From contig BFEA01000432.1 in NCBI GenBank assembly GCA_003427395.1, positions 670,931 through 697,244 on the forward strand: 26,314 nt of DNA, read 5' to 3'. The translations under genes and the position numbers were made by a program. The DNA is from Chara braunii. Its lineage: Eukaryota > Streptophyta > Charophyceae > Charales > Characeae. The notes under the pieces were generated by a model. That model was not told the DNA's origin, searched no databases, and saw nothing but the letters and a program-made list of their open reading frames with translations. Shown here piece after piece: positions 1 through 9,384 of this stretch. Positions within the stretch are counted from its first letter, which is position 1; each line of letters begins with the position of its first letter.

Positions 1-204
1 CCCCCCACCCCCAGGTCACCCAGTACGTGAGCAAACCCCCTTGGGCCCCTGACAATGAATGACGCTGCTCTTTGGATGTACCGGCCTGCCTGTGGCTGGT
101 TAGATTCATTAATCGTCTTCATGGGAAAACTGACAGCCGCTGCCTTGTTTTATTAATCTTACATAACTTATTAAATGGTTCAAAGAGCTCGTTGAGCTAC
201 TGGT

Positions 205-279
205 TGCTTTCTTGCTTGCTTGCGTGCTTGATTGCTTGCTTGCTTGCTTGATTGATTGATGGATGGATGGATGGATGGA
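205..279. repeat. Tetranucleotide microsatellite (TTGC / ATTG / ATGG)
   Basis: Runs of CTTG/TTGC pass into ATTG and then GATG units. The ATTG part resembles the minisatellite found further on. Flanking bases 1-204 and 280-540 show no gene or repeat that I recognise. Confidence 0.85.
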
Positions 280-552
280 CTCTCGGTTGAGTGGCCGGTC
301 GTTGAATTGGTCCGAATTTAGTGACCAGTAAATGAAAAGAAATTTAAGTGAGGGGCGAAGACAATTACACTTAAATGGGACATCTTCATTTATGGGTAAT
401 TTGAAGAAGTAATGTGTGACTTTGGCTGGCTGGGTGATTGACAGACTGCTAAAAAATATTTGTGATGAAAAAAAAAAGAAAAAGGAAAGGAAAAAAGACT
501 GCCCTTTGGGGCGTTAATACAGTCGTTTTTAATTTTTTAACGATTCAGACAA

Positions 553-710
553 AATCAATTTAATTAATTAATCAATTTAATTAATTAATTTAATTTAATT
601 AATTAATCAATTTAATTAATTAATTTAATTTAATTAATTAATCAATTTAATTAATTTAATTTAATTTAATTAATTAATCAATTTAATTAATTAATTAATT
701 AATTAATTAG
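553..710. repeat. AT satellite built from TTAATTAA / CAATTTAATTAA units
   Basis: About 158 bp consist almost only of TTAA and ATTAATC blocks, with a higher-order period of about 40 bp marked by the interspersed ATCAATTT. Bases 711-1117 hold only a 22-nt T run (836-857) and no supportable gene. Confidence 0.9.
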
Positions 711-1117
711 CATGCATGGCCGGTAGGCATTCCTGGATCATGACTTGTGTGCACGAGTCTACAAAAATGGTCCGAATGTTTTGAAAGAAAAGTTGAGATA
801 AGAAGAATGAAGAAAAAAAGTAAAACGTTGTAGTCTTTTTTTTTTTTTTTTTTTTTTGAAAAGTGTACGAAAGGACGGTCTTCGTTCCCGGACTTTCTTT
901 TGTGTGTGAAAAGACCAAGGACGGACGGCCTATGGATGGGCCTAGCTGAGTTGGTGCACCCATTAACTGCTGAAATGCAAACGTTAGCTCAAAATCCAGA
1001 TGGAACCATTTGAATGAATTTTTAATTAAACTGGGGCCGGTAAGTTCCATGGTGATATCCTAAGGCCATCGCCCTTTCATGCAAAAAAAAAAAAAAGGCA
1101 AAACGGAAGGATGTTCT

Positions 1118-1262
1118 TATTTATTTGATTGATTGATCAGTTAAATTTTGACAGATGTAAAATTTTTATTGTCTTTGGATTTCCATTGATCATTTAAAAT
1201 TTGATAGATTCTGATTGGCCGATCGTTTAAATTTTGATAGCTTTCGATTGATGGATCAGTTA
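1118..1262. repeat. Degenerate ATTGATTGATCAGTTAAA minisatellite (left block)
   Basis: Several copies of GATTGATTGATCAGTTAAA or GATGGATCAGTTAAA alternate with T-rich linkers. The same repeat resumes at 2288, so the element between 1264 and 2283 appears to have interrupted one array. Confidence 0.75.
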
Positions 1263-1263
1263 A

Positions 1264-2283
1264 ACCACTAGTACCTCCGCCAGTGTTGGGAAATTACGAG
1301 GTTTTGCCAGTTCCCGAAGAAATCGGGGGTGGGACACAGGGTCGGCAATGTCCCATAAATCAGATTTTTACAGTGCCCGCGAGTGAAAGAAAAAGGAAAA
1401 AAAGAAAATGCTTTCTCTACTGCAATGATGTCGGGCAGGTCACATTCTGAATGCACATTCTGGAGGCCGTGCTCAGTCTTCCTCCACGGAATGCACCGCA
1501 CACGTAAGGCGGTCACATTCTGAATGTTATTGTTTTTGTTTTTTTTCTTTGTCGTGTGTTTCTTACGAGTCCCTGCCAACGAGGCACGGCGGAATCCGTG
1601 ATCTGCTCAAGCTGTCCGTGATCTGCTCAAGCTGTGTTTGTCAGAGGACTGTAAGGCTCATCACACTGGCACTTAGGGGAATGTATCCAGCCATTTTCAC
1701 GGCCGGATCCGTGTGCCCGTTTTTCTTTCCTTCTATTCCCTTTTTGCGAATCTGACAACCTGGCCACGGGGCTGAGATGTCCTCACTGAGGGCGCACTCA
1801 CACTACCACTTCCAAGAATGTATACAACTCATACTTGCAAGCGGACACCGTCCGGGCGGTTCCGCACGTGCGGCGGACCGCCGGACCGGACCCACGCGGC
1901 GCACGAATGTACGCCCGACGACCAGCTACTTCCCCCCCCCCCAAAAAAAAAAAAAAAAAAAACGGCCCCATCCGGTCTGGTCTGGGTCCGTCCGGTTCGG
2001 GGGGAGGGTGCCGCACGCGGCAAAGCGAACCGGACCGGACGATCGTCCGGTCCGTCCACTTGCAAGTATGATACAACTGCAATCACGGCCGAAGCTTAGT
2101 TTCCTTTTTTTTTCCTTTTCCTTCTTTTCTGATTTCACGGGTGCAACTTTTCTTCTTCTTTTTGTTTTTTTGTTTGTTCCCGTGAGCGTACCAGAAAGAA
2201 TATGGAGTGGTACCCTGGCTTGGCAAACTCGGTGCGCAGTGAAATTCAGGGTCGACAAAAACAGGCTTGGAGGTAGGGGTGGT
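1264..2283. mobile_element. TTAA-flanked inverted-repeat element, about 1 kb
   Basis: The left end reads ACCACTAGTACCTCC after TTAA (1260-1263). The right end reads GGAGGTAGGGGTGGT before TTAA (2284-2287). The termini are imperfect inverted repeats and match the ends of at least eight other elements in this window. Minisatellite flanks both sides, as expected for insertion at a TTAA inside CAGTTAAA. A TTAA duplication suits piggyBac-type elements; the superfamily is inferred from the target site only. No transposase is visible, and the interior is interrupted by a hAT-like MITE. Confidence 0.65.
1830..2070. mobile_element. hAT-like MITE with exact 8-bp target duplication
   Basis: The ends CATACTTGCAAGCGGAC and (reverse complement) CATACTTGCAAGTGGAC form terminal inverted repeats. 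They are flanked by ATACAACT at 1822-1829 and 2071-2078, an identical 8-bp duplication typical of hAT transposons. The interior is GC-rich with many CGGAC/GTCCG subterminal motifs and a central C run followed by an A run (1934-1962). It is 241 bp long and non-coding. Confidence 0.85.
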
Positions 2284-2740
2284 TTAAGGTTTGATTGATC
2301 GATCAGTTAGATTCCGAAGTAAAAATAAAAATAAAAAAAATCCTAGTTGAACCATTGATAAGATTTGATTGATTGATCAGTTAAATTGCAATATTGCGAT
2401 TGATTGATCAGTTACATTGCGATATTGCGATTGATTGACAGTTACATTTGCAATTTTGCGATTCATTGATCAGTTAAATTGCAAATGATTCATCAGCCAA
2501 ATTCAGGGCTGGGGTGCTTTTTTTTTTTTTTTGTTCTTTCCGTGAGAGTACCAGAAAGAAAATGGAGTGGTACCCAGGCTTGGCAAACTCGGTGCGCAGT
2601 GAAATTCAGGGTCGACAAAAACAGGCTCGGAGGTAGGGGTGGTTTAAGGTTTGATTGATCGATTAGTTAGATTCCGACGTTAAAAAATAAAAATAAAAAA
2701 ATCCCAGTTGAACCATTGATAAGATTTGATTGATTGATCC
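2175..2740. repeat. Direct duplication of about 190 bp, period about 360 bp
   Basis: A segment at about 2175-2370, containing the right end of the TTAA element plus adjoining minisatellite, recurs at about 2537-2740 with few substitutions (for example GTACCAGAAAGAA and GGTCGACAAAAACAGGCT in both). The second copy therefore carries only a right end, so this is a duplication and not a second insertion. Confidence 0.85.
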
Positions 2741-3112
2741 TTCAGAATGAGAATGTGACTGATTGATCCGATACATTGCAATTGATTGATCTGATTTGAG
2801 CAGTTAAAATTTTATTGATTGATCAGTTAAAACGGTTTATTGACGAGTTAGGTTTCGACTGATTGATCAGCTTAAGTGTGACTGATTGAGCAGTTAAATG
2901 AACTTAAATCGCAATATTGCGATTGATTTGGATTCATTGATCGGCTAAATTGTGATTGATTGATCAGTTAAATTGAAATATTGCGATTGATTGATGAGTT
3001 ACATTGCGATATTGCGATTGATTGACAGTTACATTGCGATATTGCGATTGATTGACAGTTACATTGCAATTTTGCGATTGATTGATCAGTTAAATTGCAA
3101 ATGATTCATCAG
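2288..3112. repeat. GATTGATTGATCAGTTAAATTGC minisatellite (right block)
   Basis: There are many imperfect units of GATTGATTGATCAGTTA followed by CATTGCGATATTGC. Several successive units near 2995-3075 are nearly identical. The phrase ATTCATCAGYCAAATTCAGGG appears near 2487 and again near 3094, showing that the block itself was partly duplicated. Bases 3113-3803 hold no recognised gene, only C/A homopolymers near 3471-3510. Confidence 0.8.
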
Positions 3113-3804
3113 TCAAATTCAGGGATGGGGTGCAGCCTGGCGAGTTGTGTCTCGGCTGGGCGGGGCCAGGGTGTTCAACTGGAAAACCGGTTGGAGCCAA
3201 AAAGTGGCTGAATATCGCGCAGAGAACTGCATGAAGTGATTGAATCTGGATGTGCTTTAAGCAGAGAAGCAGACCAATCATGATCTTCTCCACCTCTCCT
3301 CACAGACACATCCAGATGCAGGATGCAAATCTAATCGTCTTTGCTAGTGGACCTCGTGCTGATGGCCTCAAAATGAAAAATCTGGGTGAGTAAGGTACCT
3401 TGTACCAGGATTATCTCAGCTTAGAAGTCATCAAATATTGTCATCTGGAAATCACCTCCCTCACTGCTGTCCCCCCCCCCCGCCCCCCCAAGATTAAAAA
3501 AAAAAAAAAAGAAGTTATGAAGTTAGAGAATCTAATGTAATCCGACAGAACCGTATGGAACCTAATCGAACCACTCCTGGATTTATCAGATACCAGTGAG
3601 TGCTAATTACTTTCACCAGGTGTTAGGAACCAAAAAAAAAAAAAAAAGAAACCGATGGAACCATATGGAGCTTAACAGAACCGCAGCTGGGGCCATCGGA
3701 GGCGGTGTCAGGATTCGTTTGAAGTGGTGGTTGTGCTTGTGTACTCTCAAGTTTTACGCTACCAACCAGTCATTGAGGCATCTTGATACATAGTCCCTTT
3801 TTTA

Positions 3805-4201
3805 TACAATGACCCCATGAGTCTGTTTGTCGGTGGGGTTGTGAAAGTTGCAGGTGCATGGGCCAGTCCACTGTCCGTAACGTAGTGAATTAGCACAAGA
3901 TGCGATTTAGAGATGTGATGATCGACTCTAGAGAAGCAAGCAACTACATTGCGGTGATGGGCGGATTTGAGATTGGCTTTACGAATGACCGCACGAGTCT
4001 GTTCGTGGGTAGGGTCTTGAAAGTTGTAGGTGGATGGGCCAGTCCACTGTGCGTAATTTAGCAAATTCGCACAGGATGCGATTTCGTAATGTCCGTAATT
4101 TAGCAAATTAGCGCAGGATGCGGTTTAGTGATGTGCTAATCAGCTCGAGAGAAGCAAGCAAGCAATGTCGTTGTCGTGATGGGCAGATTTGAGATGGGCT
4201 T
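3805..4201. repeat. Two-unit tandem duplication (176 bp and 221 bp)
   Basis: Unit 1 (3805-3980) and unit 2 (3981-4201) share ATGACC, GAGTCTGTT, GGGCCAGTCCACTGT and GAGAAGCAAGCAA blocks in the same order. Unit 2 is longer because CGTAATTTAGCAAATT is duplicated inside it. A minus-strand open frame of about 115 residues crosses it, but the frame is not preserved between units, so I do not call a gene. Confidence 0.75.
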
Positions 4202-4402
4202 TACAGAAGTACTTGCCGCCTTGTATGGGACTTGGCCTCGTATTAGGTTACTATCATTGATGTTTAGCCATGAAAAATTGTCCGACAAATTCCACTGAGG
4301 GGCTTGACGTTTTTGGGAGGATCAGATTTGACCGGTAATGGCATTTATATGTGTTGCGTTTTACCCATTTCACAGAAGACGGAGTCCGGCGTAATCTGTT
4401 AA

Positions 4403-4556
4403 CCACCACGATTTTTCGGGCGCTCGGCCTAACGGACCTCTTTGGCTGGCGGCGCCAGCCAAAAGGAAATAGGAACTGTGCTGCGCCGGTTCGTTTTGTT
4501 TTTGGCGCACAGCACAAATCCGCCTCGAGAAAAAGAGGCTCGCAGGTATTGGTGGT
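4403..4556. mobile_element. TTAA-flanked MITE with GC palindromic core
   Basis: The left end is CCACCACGATTTTTCGGGCGCTCGG after TTAA (in part), and the right end is GGCTCGCAGGTATTGGTGG. The interior contains a near-perfect palindrome TTTGGCTGG-CGGCG-CCAGCCAAA at about 4439-4461, followed by GCGCACAGCACAAA. The same interior recurs in other copies. No coding potential is convincing. Confidence 0.7.
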
Positions 4557-4559
4557 TTA

Positions 4560-4673
4560 GGGCATACTCACACTAGGACTTTTTTCTACTAAAGCTCTGG
4601 GCGTCAGATTCATCCAGGTCGAGCTGTAATTGCAGTCAGATACATCTTAAAAAGTCCTAGTGTGAGTATGCCC
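4560..4673. mobile_element. PIF/Harbinger-like MITE, perfect 25-bp inverted repeats
   Basis: GGGCATACTCACACTAGGAC plus five T at the left is repeated exactly in inverse orientation at 4649-4673. The flanks are TTA at 4557-4559 and 4674-4676. A 3-bp TTA/TAA duplication with GGGC-type termini is the hallmark of PIF/Harbinger (Tourist) MITEs. It sits in the TTTAAA joint between two TTAA elements. Confidence 0.85.
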
Positions 4674-4676
4674 TTA

Positions 4677-4802
4677 AACCGCTAGTACACGGCCCCAGCC
4701 TTGCAGAAAGTTTTTGTCGCCACAAGCAAAACTCGGAGGCGCCGCGCGGCCAGGCCCGCCGTTGGAAAAATAAATCGGCGGCCTCCGAAGTAGTGCGGGT
4801 TT
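4677..4802. mobile_element. TTAA-family MITE copy, GC-rich
   Basis: It begins AACCGCTAGTAC after TTAA and ends GGCGGCCTCCGAAGTAGTGCGGGTT. The termini are imperfect inverted repeats of the TTAA family, and the right TTAA has decayed to TTCA. The interior is a GC-rich hairpin-prone segment. Bases 4803-5512 contain nothing I can name. Confidence 0.55.
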
Positions 4803-5512
4803 CATGCTGACACCCGCGGGCCGATATGTGGTGTACTTGTGCTTTAAGGGGGCAACCCCTAACAATATGTCGTGAGGATATAAAGTTGTAAACTGACGAT
4901 CAGTTGCCTAACACTTGCATGCATGTACCATTTGGTCAGCTGTCTTGAGCCCACCTGAGTTTGTGGGAACAGATAAAGAGGGTGCCCAATATTTTTTCCA
5001 TTACCCGTGGGACTTTACGCTAGTAGGACATATCCGGCTAGTAATGAATTTGAAGCCGCAGGACGGGCAGGTACATGCTCCTGTATATTTTCTCTCACAT
5101 TAGGAACGAGATTCATCTTGTGAAATGGCATGCCTTTGCGTTACTGCACACCAAGTATGCCTTCATCAGCCCAGATCACTGGTCCCTATCAATGCCCTCT
5201 TCCCTTGGTTGAGGGGTGTCAATCTCGCGATCAACTCTGTTTCGTCTGGCGCTAAACCTATGGAGCAGTTCTGAAAGCTCTCCGGGTCATTCATTCAACG
5301 AATGTCCGGGGCACAATTATTTTTGTTTTTGTAATGTTTTTCTGTACAGGGGCCATGCTGATAGCCTTCTCTGTATAGTTCCAATTTAATGCATGTCCAA
5401 AGGACAAGGCTCCTTTTTTTCCTGAAACTCCTCGCTTGTGCACTCCATCTCTTCATACTTTCTCTTGAGAGGTTGCAGTGTTGTAATCGTTGTACCATAA
5501 TGGGACCGGGGA

Positions 5513-5584
5513 CCCGGTTTCCAGACCAGGTGCAGCTCCACACCAATACCCAGTTTCCAGACCAGGGGCAGCTCCACAGCAATA
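5513..5584. repeat. Two tandem 36-bp units
   Basis: CCCGGTTTCCAGACCAGGTG... and CCCAGTTTCCAGACCAGGGG... follow each other, each ending in CTCCACAnCAATA. They differ at three or so positions. Confidence 0.8.
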
Positions 5585-5772
5585 AATGGAGCCTTCGACA
5601 CAGGGACCACTTAGGGAGGATGCTTTTCACCACCTGGCTAAGTGGAAACCCTGCATATAAGTCAAAAAGGAAAGAAGAAAAAAAGGTTGTGGTGTTACAG
5701 GTCCCACCAGCCGCTCTGCCGTGTTGAAAAGGTCCAAAGGGTGTCCAAATTAATGTCCGGGCGGGGCCAGCC

Positions 5773-5967
5773 CCTCTGGTGCGATGATAGCGATACGTTG
5801 TGGCCCATCCTCTTAGGCCTTGAATCCTTTCTAGCTCCTAGATTGTTCGTAATCTGCCCCTGGCATCGTGATAGCAATAGGCTGTTGCCCATGTTTGAGG
5901 CCCTAAGGTCCCGTCTAGCTCTTAAGGTCGGGCGGGACCTTCCCCTCCAGGCATCGTAGCAATAGGC
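5773..5967. repeat. Degenerate tandem repeat, period about 85 bp
   Basis: CCCCTCTGGTGCGATGATAGCGATA, CCCCTGGCATCGTGATAGCAATA and CCCCTCCAGGCATCGTAGCAATA begin at about 5773, 5856 and 5942. Intervening text shares TCTAGCTC and AAGGCC-like words. Bases 5968-6276 hold no recognised gene. Confidence 0.6.
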
Positions 5968-6276
5968 TGGGACGCTCGCAAGGTGCATCTCTGTGTATGT
6001 GTTCTCTCTGCATACGCTCTCTGCCATGTGCTCCTTGTCTCCATCCTCTTATGGGGAGATTTCTCCAAGCAGGTCTGCTCTCTTGAGACCCGTTTTTCAC
6101 TTTTAAGGGTAAGTATGGATTTCCTCTTCGCCTTCTCTAGGCCTGTGTTTGCATGAGACAGACCTTTGTCTTGGGCCCATCTTTTCCTCCCAGACCTGCA
6201 ATGACACAGATGAATCAAGTCTTAGATCCACCTAGGATCCCTAAGGCTGAAGGAACAAAAAACTAAACTAATAACG

Positions 6277-6422
6277 CCACCAGTATTTGCCCCCCGCTAT
6301 TCATTTTTCGTCCGGGGCCTCCGGAGCAAAGTGCCTGGCGGCACCAGCCAAAGGAGGCCTGCAGTATTTTGTTGCTTTTTGGCACGCAGCACAGAGAAAA
6401 GTGCCTCAGAAGTACTGATGGT
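6277..6422. mobile_element. TTAA-family MITE copy
   Basis: The left end CCACCAGTATTTG and right end CTCAGAAGTACTGATGG precede TTAA (6423-6426). The interior has CCTGGCGGCACCAGCC (the family palindrome) and GGCACGCAGCACAGA. The left TTAA is not preserved. Confidence 0.65.
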
Positions 6423-6809
6423 TTAAGGCTTCACCAGCTCATTAGAGGAGGTGGTATCACTGGAATGTTTGCTCCTCTTGTGGTTGGCATGATTTTCCTA
6501 TCGTTTTTGTTTTTTTTCCCCGTCTCTGCCATTTTTTGAAAGGCGGCCTTAGCTTCCCCCTAACCTTCCCTCCACGCTTCCTTTCTCTTCTTTTTGCCCA
6601 GAGTTTGGGTATACTCGCACCTGGACATCCCAGCGTGAACCTTATTGCATTCGCAGCCCAATTCAGTTTAGAAAAAAACTACTATGAGTAAGGCCGTTGT
6701 GTTTGGATTCTATTTTTAGCCTCTCAAAGAAGCCTTCAGACTCCTTCACAGCTTTGAGTTGATTTCAGAAATTCGCAGGTAACTGTAGAAACCAAAAGGG
6801 GTTGCCACC

Positions 6810-6922
6810 TACCTTCTTCTCCCAAATAGAACGCACAATTACTATATCCGTATTTGGCTCACGTTTCAGTCCAGATGATGCAGCAGAAATGACCGTACGT
6901 TCTGTTCGGGGAAAGAAAGGTA
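6810..6922. mobile_element. TA-flanked palindromic MITE, copy 1
   Basis: The left end is TACCTTCTTCTCCCAAATAGAACGCAC; the right end is its imperfect inverse, ACGTTCTGTTCGGGGAAAGAAAGGTA. Most of the 113 bp folds into one hairpin. TA at both edges and CCTTCTTC termini point to a Tc1/mariner-pogo type MITE; the superfamily is an inference. Bases 6923-7820 contain nothing else I recognise. Confidence 0.7.
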
Positions 6923-7820
6923 GCCTTTTTCTGCCATCATCTTTTTTCAGGGCATTCACTCTAATTGCCACAAGTGGATATCCATCACTTCATTCATTGG
7001 AGTATTCAGCTGTTGATTCGTGTTGAACTGAACTCAATTGTGCCTCGCTCCTTTTTTCTATTCTTTTCGCAGGGGGATGCCAATCGTCTCCTGTATCATT
7101 CAAAGTTTAACGGATGTCCCGAAGGACACCTTACTCCCTATTCACTCACGCTGGAAAAGAAAACACAGAAAAAAACAGGAAAGGAAAAGTGGATGCTGCT
7201 CGTCGCTTCCCAAATAAAACCTCCATTATGATCACGGCCACCATATGGCTGGTCTTGATGTGCCACGTCTATTGATTCGTTCTCTTTTGGAGGATGCTGG
7301 TTAGCACCAGTCCAAGAGCAAGGCGTGCCACACCACCCTTGTGTGTATGTATGGACCCTCTGTACTCAGTTCAATTCATTCATGATGAAAAAACTGCCAG
7401 AGGGCCACGAAAGGGTCTCGCCCACTCTGGGCTCAAAAAGGCAGTGTTTGAAGTACCCCGTGAGCAGGGCATCCAATGCCCTTCGAATTCTTAGTTATGT
7501 TGTCTTTGTGACACCAGGGACTGCACGGTTTTGTGGGACCTGGTGTCCTTTTGGGGGACCATGGGGTCGTCCAGTGTCCCCAAAACATCATGGAGTTTAT
7601 TATGCCTATGTTTCCTTAAGGCGGGGTCCTTCACAATAACCTGCCGGTTCAGTTTTGATCACTACTACCTGGCAATTACCCCAATAGAAGACATGACAAG
7701 ATTTCATTATATCAGGTCCTGAAGATATATACCACTTTTGACTCGACACTTTTGTGAACCGTTAGCCTTGCCATATATGCAGGTGGTCACTTCAAAGTCC
7801 GAACTTTGCAATTAGGGCAC

Positions 7821-7929
7821 TGCCTTCTTCCCCCGAATACAACATACAGTCATTTTAGCTGTATTTAGACTGAAAGATACCCCAAATACAGCTATAATGA
7901 TGGTACGTTGTATTTGGGGGAATAAGGTA
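7821..7929. mobile_element. TA-flanked palindromic MITE, copy 2
   Basis: TGCCTTCTTCCCCCGAATACAAC faces its inverse GTTGTATTTGGGGGAATAAGGTA. The interior repeats AGCTGTATTT / AAATACAGCT around a short centre. It belongs to the same family as the copies at 6810 and 18272; the left TA has become TG. A 138-residue open frame starting at 7897 runs out of this MITE and is not credible. Bases 7930-8348 hold no other recognised feature. Confidence 0.7.
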
Positions 7930-8348
7930 GATCTCGTTTTTGGAATTTGTAGGCAGCAAACTGCTCTCCTTCTGGTCAGGTTGTGCCTAACTAATAGAGC
8001 TCTGCTCTGCTATAAGGCTTTTTCACCGCGGACCTGCCATCTACCCCTGCTTGAAGATAACCGTCTATGGCAGTACTCCGCTTTTTCGTGTCATGACAAT
8101 GTTGCTCGGTTAGTAAATTATCCTTACGCTGAAGGCATTGTATTGGTGTGTTTTTTCTTGCAAGCTGGTGTTTTGGGACTACCCTTAATCTCCCTTGTGA
8201 GTGCAGACGGAATGCCTGTGCACTGTATACATATAGCCAATGCTGGATATGGTACGCTATTATATCACCCAAACAAATGGTTGCTTGGGAGATCTGGAGC
8301 TCAGACCTCATAAAAAGTAATCATGTGCATGTCTTATGTTACATATAT

Positions 8349-8466
8349 CGGCAAGCAGAACTGCCCGGTAAACCGCAGGCAGAAAGTAAGAAGAAGACAA
8401 CAAACGAGCGGCTGTGACAAACTGTTTCGTCGGAGTTTCACCAACTCATCACGAGGCTGAACCCTC
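8349..8466 (-). mobile_element. Hammerhead repeat unit A
   Basis: This is a copy of the family unit whose landmarks (plus-strand reading) are AGAACTGCCCGGTAAACC, CAGGCAGA, GACAACAAACGAG, GGCTGTGAC, TGTTTCGTCGGAGTTTCACC and GAGGCTGAACCCTC. The strand given is the one on which the ribozyme reads in sense. A homologue of the long-form internal region follows from 8467. Confidence 0.8.
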
Positions 8467-8475
8467 TGCAGTCTG
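8417..8475 (-). ncRNA. Decayed type III hammerhead ribozyme (unit A)
   Basis: On the minus strand, stem I GAGG/CCTC with loop GTTCAG, stem II GTTGG/CCGAC with loop TGAAACT, and GAAA are all kept. The core CTGATGA has become GTGATGA, and the cleavage-site U16.1 is a C. Stem II holds through a U-G wobble. These core changes predict loss of activity. Confidence 0.7.
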
Positions 8476-8573
8476 CAGAGTTCCTTACCGATGATACTGA
8501 AAGTTATAATCTACCTTAACCCCGGTTGTGGTTAAGCATCAACAACTGCCCGACAACTGATACCCTGAGGTGG
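8467..8573 (-). mobile_element. Internal region of the hammerhead element (locus A)
   Basis: Reverse complement homologues occur at 16491-16620 (CTGATACCCTGA, GACAACTG, CATCAACnACTGCCCG) and partly at 11110-11180 (TTAAGGTAGATTAT). It therefore belongs to the same element as unit A and is not flanking DNA. Confidence 0.7.
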
Positions 8574-8719
8574 GCACCAACCACTGCCCTTAAGACAAAA
8601 ACCAAAGCATAATCACTCACCCGCACCAGACAGAAATCTCTACAGACTGCAGGTTCATGCTCCATCATAAGCCAGCGAAACACCCACGAAACAAACAAAC
8701 GTCTGTCATTGTGATGGAC
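8574..8719. repeat. Artefactual direct duplicate, left copy (146 bp)
   Basis: It is identical, base for base, to 8758-8903, with the Nextera junction adapter between. Read without the adapter and one copy, the flanks join smoothly into the hammerhead-element interior. Confidence 0.9.
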
Positions 8720-8757
8720 CTGTCTCTTATACACATCTAGATGTGTATAAGAGACAG
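8720..8757. other. Nextera mate-pair junction adapter (sequencing artefact)
   Basis: The 19-bp Tn5 mosaic end CTGTCTCTTATACACATCT is followed at once by its reverse complement AGATGTGTATAAGAGACAG. This 38-bp palindrome is the circularisation junction of Illumina Nextera mate-pair libraries. Translated on the minus strand it gives the well-known contaminant peptide SYTHLDVYKRQ. It is not native DNA. Confidence 0.98.
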
Positions 8758-8903
8758 GCACCAACCACTGCCCTTAAGACAAAAACCAAAGCATAATCAC
8801 TCACCCGCACCAGACAGAAATCTCTACAGACTGCAGGTTCATGCTCCATCATAAGCCAGCGAAACACCCACGAAACAAACAAACGTCTGTCATTGTGATG
8901 GAC
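8758..8903. repeat. Artefactual direct duplicate, right copy (146 bp)
   Basis: It is identical to 8574-8719. The arrangement X-junction-X is what a self-circularised 146-bp fragment would give. The real genome probably has one copy. The segment itself holds the opposite-strand hammerhead-like stretch (about 8824-8895). Confidence 0.9.
8824..8895 (+). other. Hammerhead-like degenerate segment, opposite polarity (copy m1)
   Basis: The plus strand reads CAGACTGCAGGTTCA, then CATCATAAGCCAGCGAAAC, ACCCACGAAACA and ACGTCTGTCA. Word order matches the true hammerhead (CAGACTG, GTTCA, TGATGA-like, GAAAC, ACGAAACA, TGTCA), and CAGAC can pair with GTCTG. The CTGATGA core and stem II pairing are absent, so this is a possible relic only. 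Similar segments lie at 9284-9350 (plus) and 11017-11092 (minus). Confidence 0.35.
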
Positions 8904-9250
8904 CCACCGGGATGGCGGTCCGTCAGGATCAAGACGAAGGGATGAGGATGCGGGAGATGGAGATGGAGGTGGAAGGGACAGCGCAGCTCCNACGCAGACT
9001 CAACACGCACGTACTCCAAACTGTGCAAATGAAGAATGAGGCAGCATACAGACTGCAGCTGGGGTATACCCCCCAACGGAAGGACTGGACTGGACTGGAC
9101 TGGACTGGTACTGACAGTGGTACCGGGCAGGGCTGCTCTGGACTGAATGAACACAGCCTGTGGGGTCAGGCCACTGCCTGGTCCCTCAGGCCAAACAGGC
9201 ACAATAGCCAAATAGCCCTGGCTCTAGGCCAGTGCAGCAAGAGGTCCACT
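8904..9250. other. Cargo-like segment with (ACTGG)n, unknown
   Basis: It lies between two copies of the m-type segment. It contains a plus-strand open frame from an ATG at 8912 (about 132 codons to 9310), with a Met/Glu-rich start, an ambiguous base at 8991 and a GGACT microsatellite at 9083-9109. I recognise no domain. It may be element cargo, but coding status is unsupported. Confidence 0.3.
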
Positions 9251-9283
9251 GCAGTCACACTCGCCCACACCAGACGGAAAACT

Positions 9284-9350
9284 CTACACACTGCAGGTTC
9301 ACACCCATGATAAACCAGCAAAACACCAACGAAACAAAGAAATGCCTGTC
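9284..9350 (+). other. Hammerhead-like degenerate segment (copy m2)
   Basis: CACACTGCAGGTTCACACC, ATGATAAACCAG, AAAACACCAACGAAACAAAG and CCTGTCAC follow in the same order as m1. GAAAC is kept, but the core is ATGATAA and no stem II forms. Confidence 0.3.
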
Positions 9351-9384
9351 ACAACCAGAATATATACTGTCACAGCCACTCTGC

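Noticed and set aside
1777-2298. Open frames of up to 173 codons on both strands
   Set aside because: They span the hAT-like MITE with its C and A homopolymers (poly-Pro/poly-Lys) and have no recognisable protein content.
2288-3112. CRISPR-like array
   Set aside because: Units are variable AT-rich minisatellite copies without constant repeats and unique spacers, in a eukaryotic context.
7897-8313. 138-codon plus-strand open frame
   Set aside because: It starts inside a palindromic MITE and resembles no family I know.
8516-8764. 82-codon minus-strand open frame
   Set aside because: It reads through the Nextera junction adapter (SYTHLDVYKRQ), so it does not exist in the organism.
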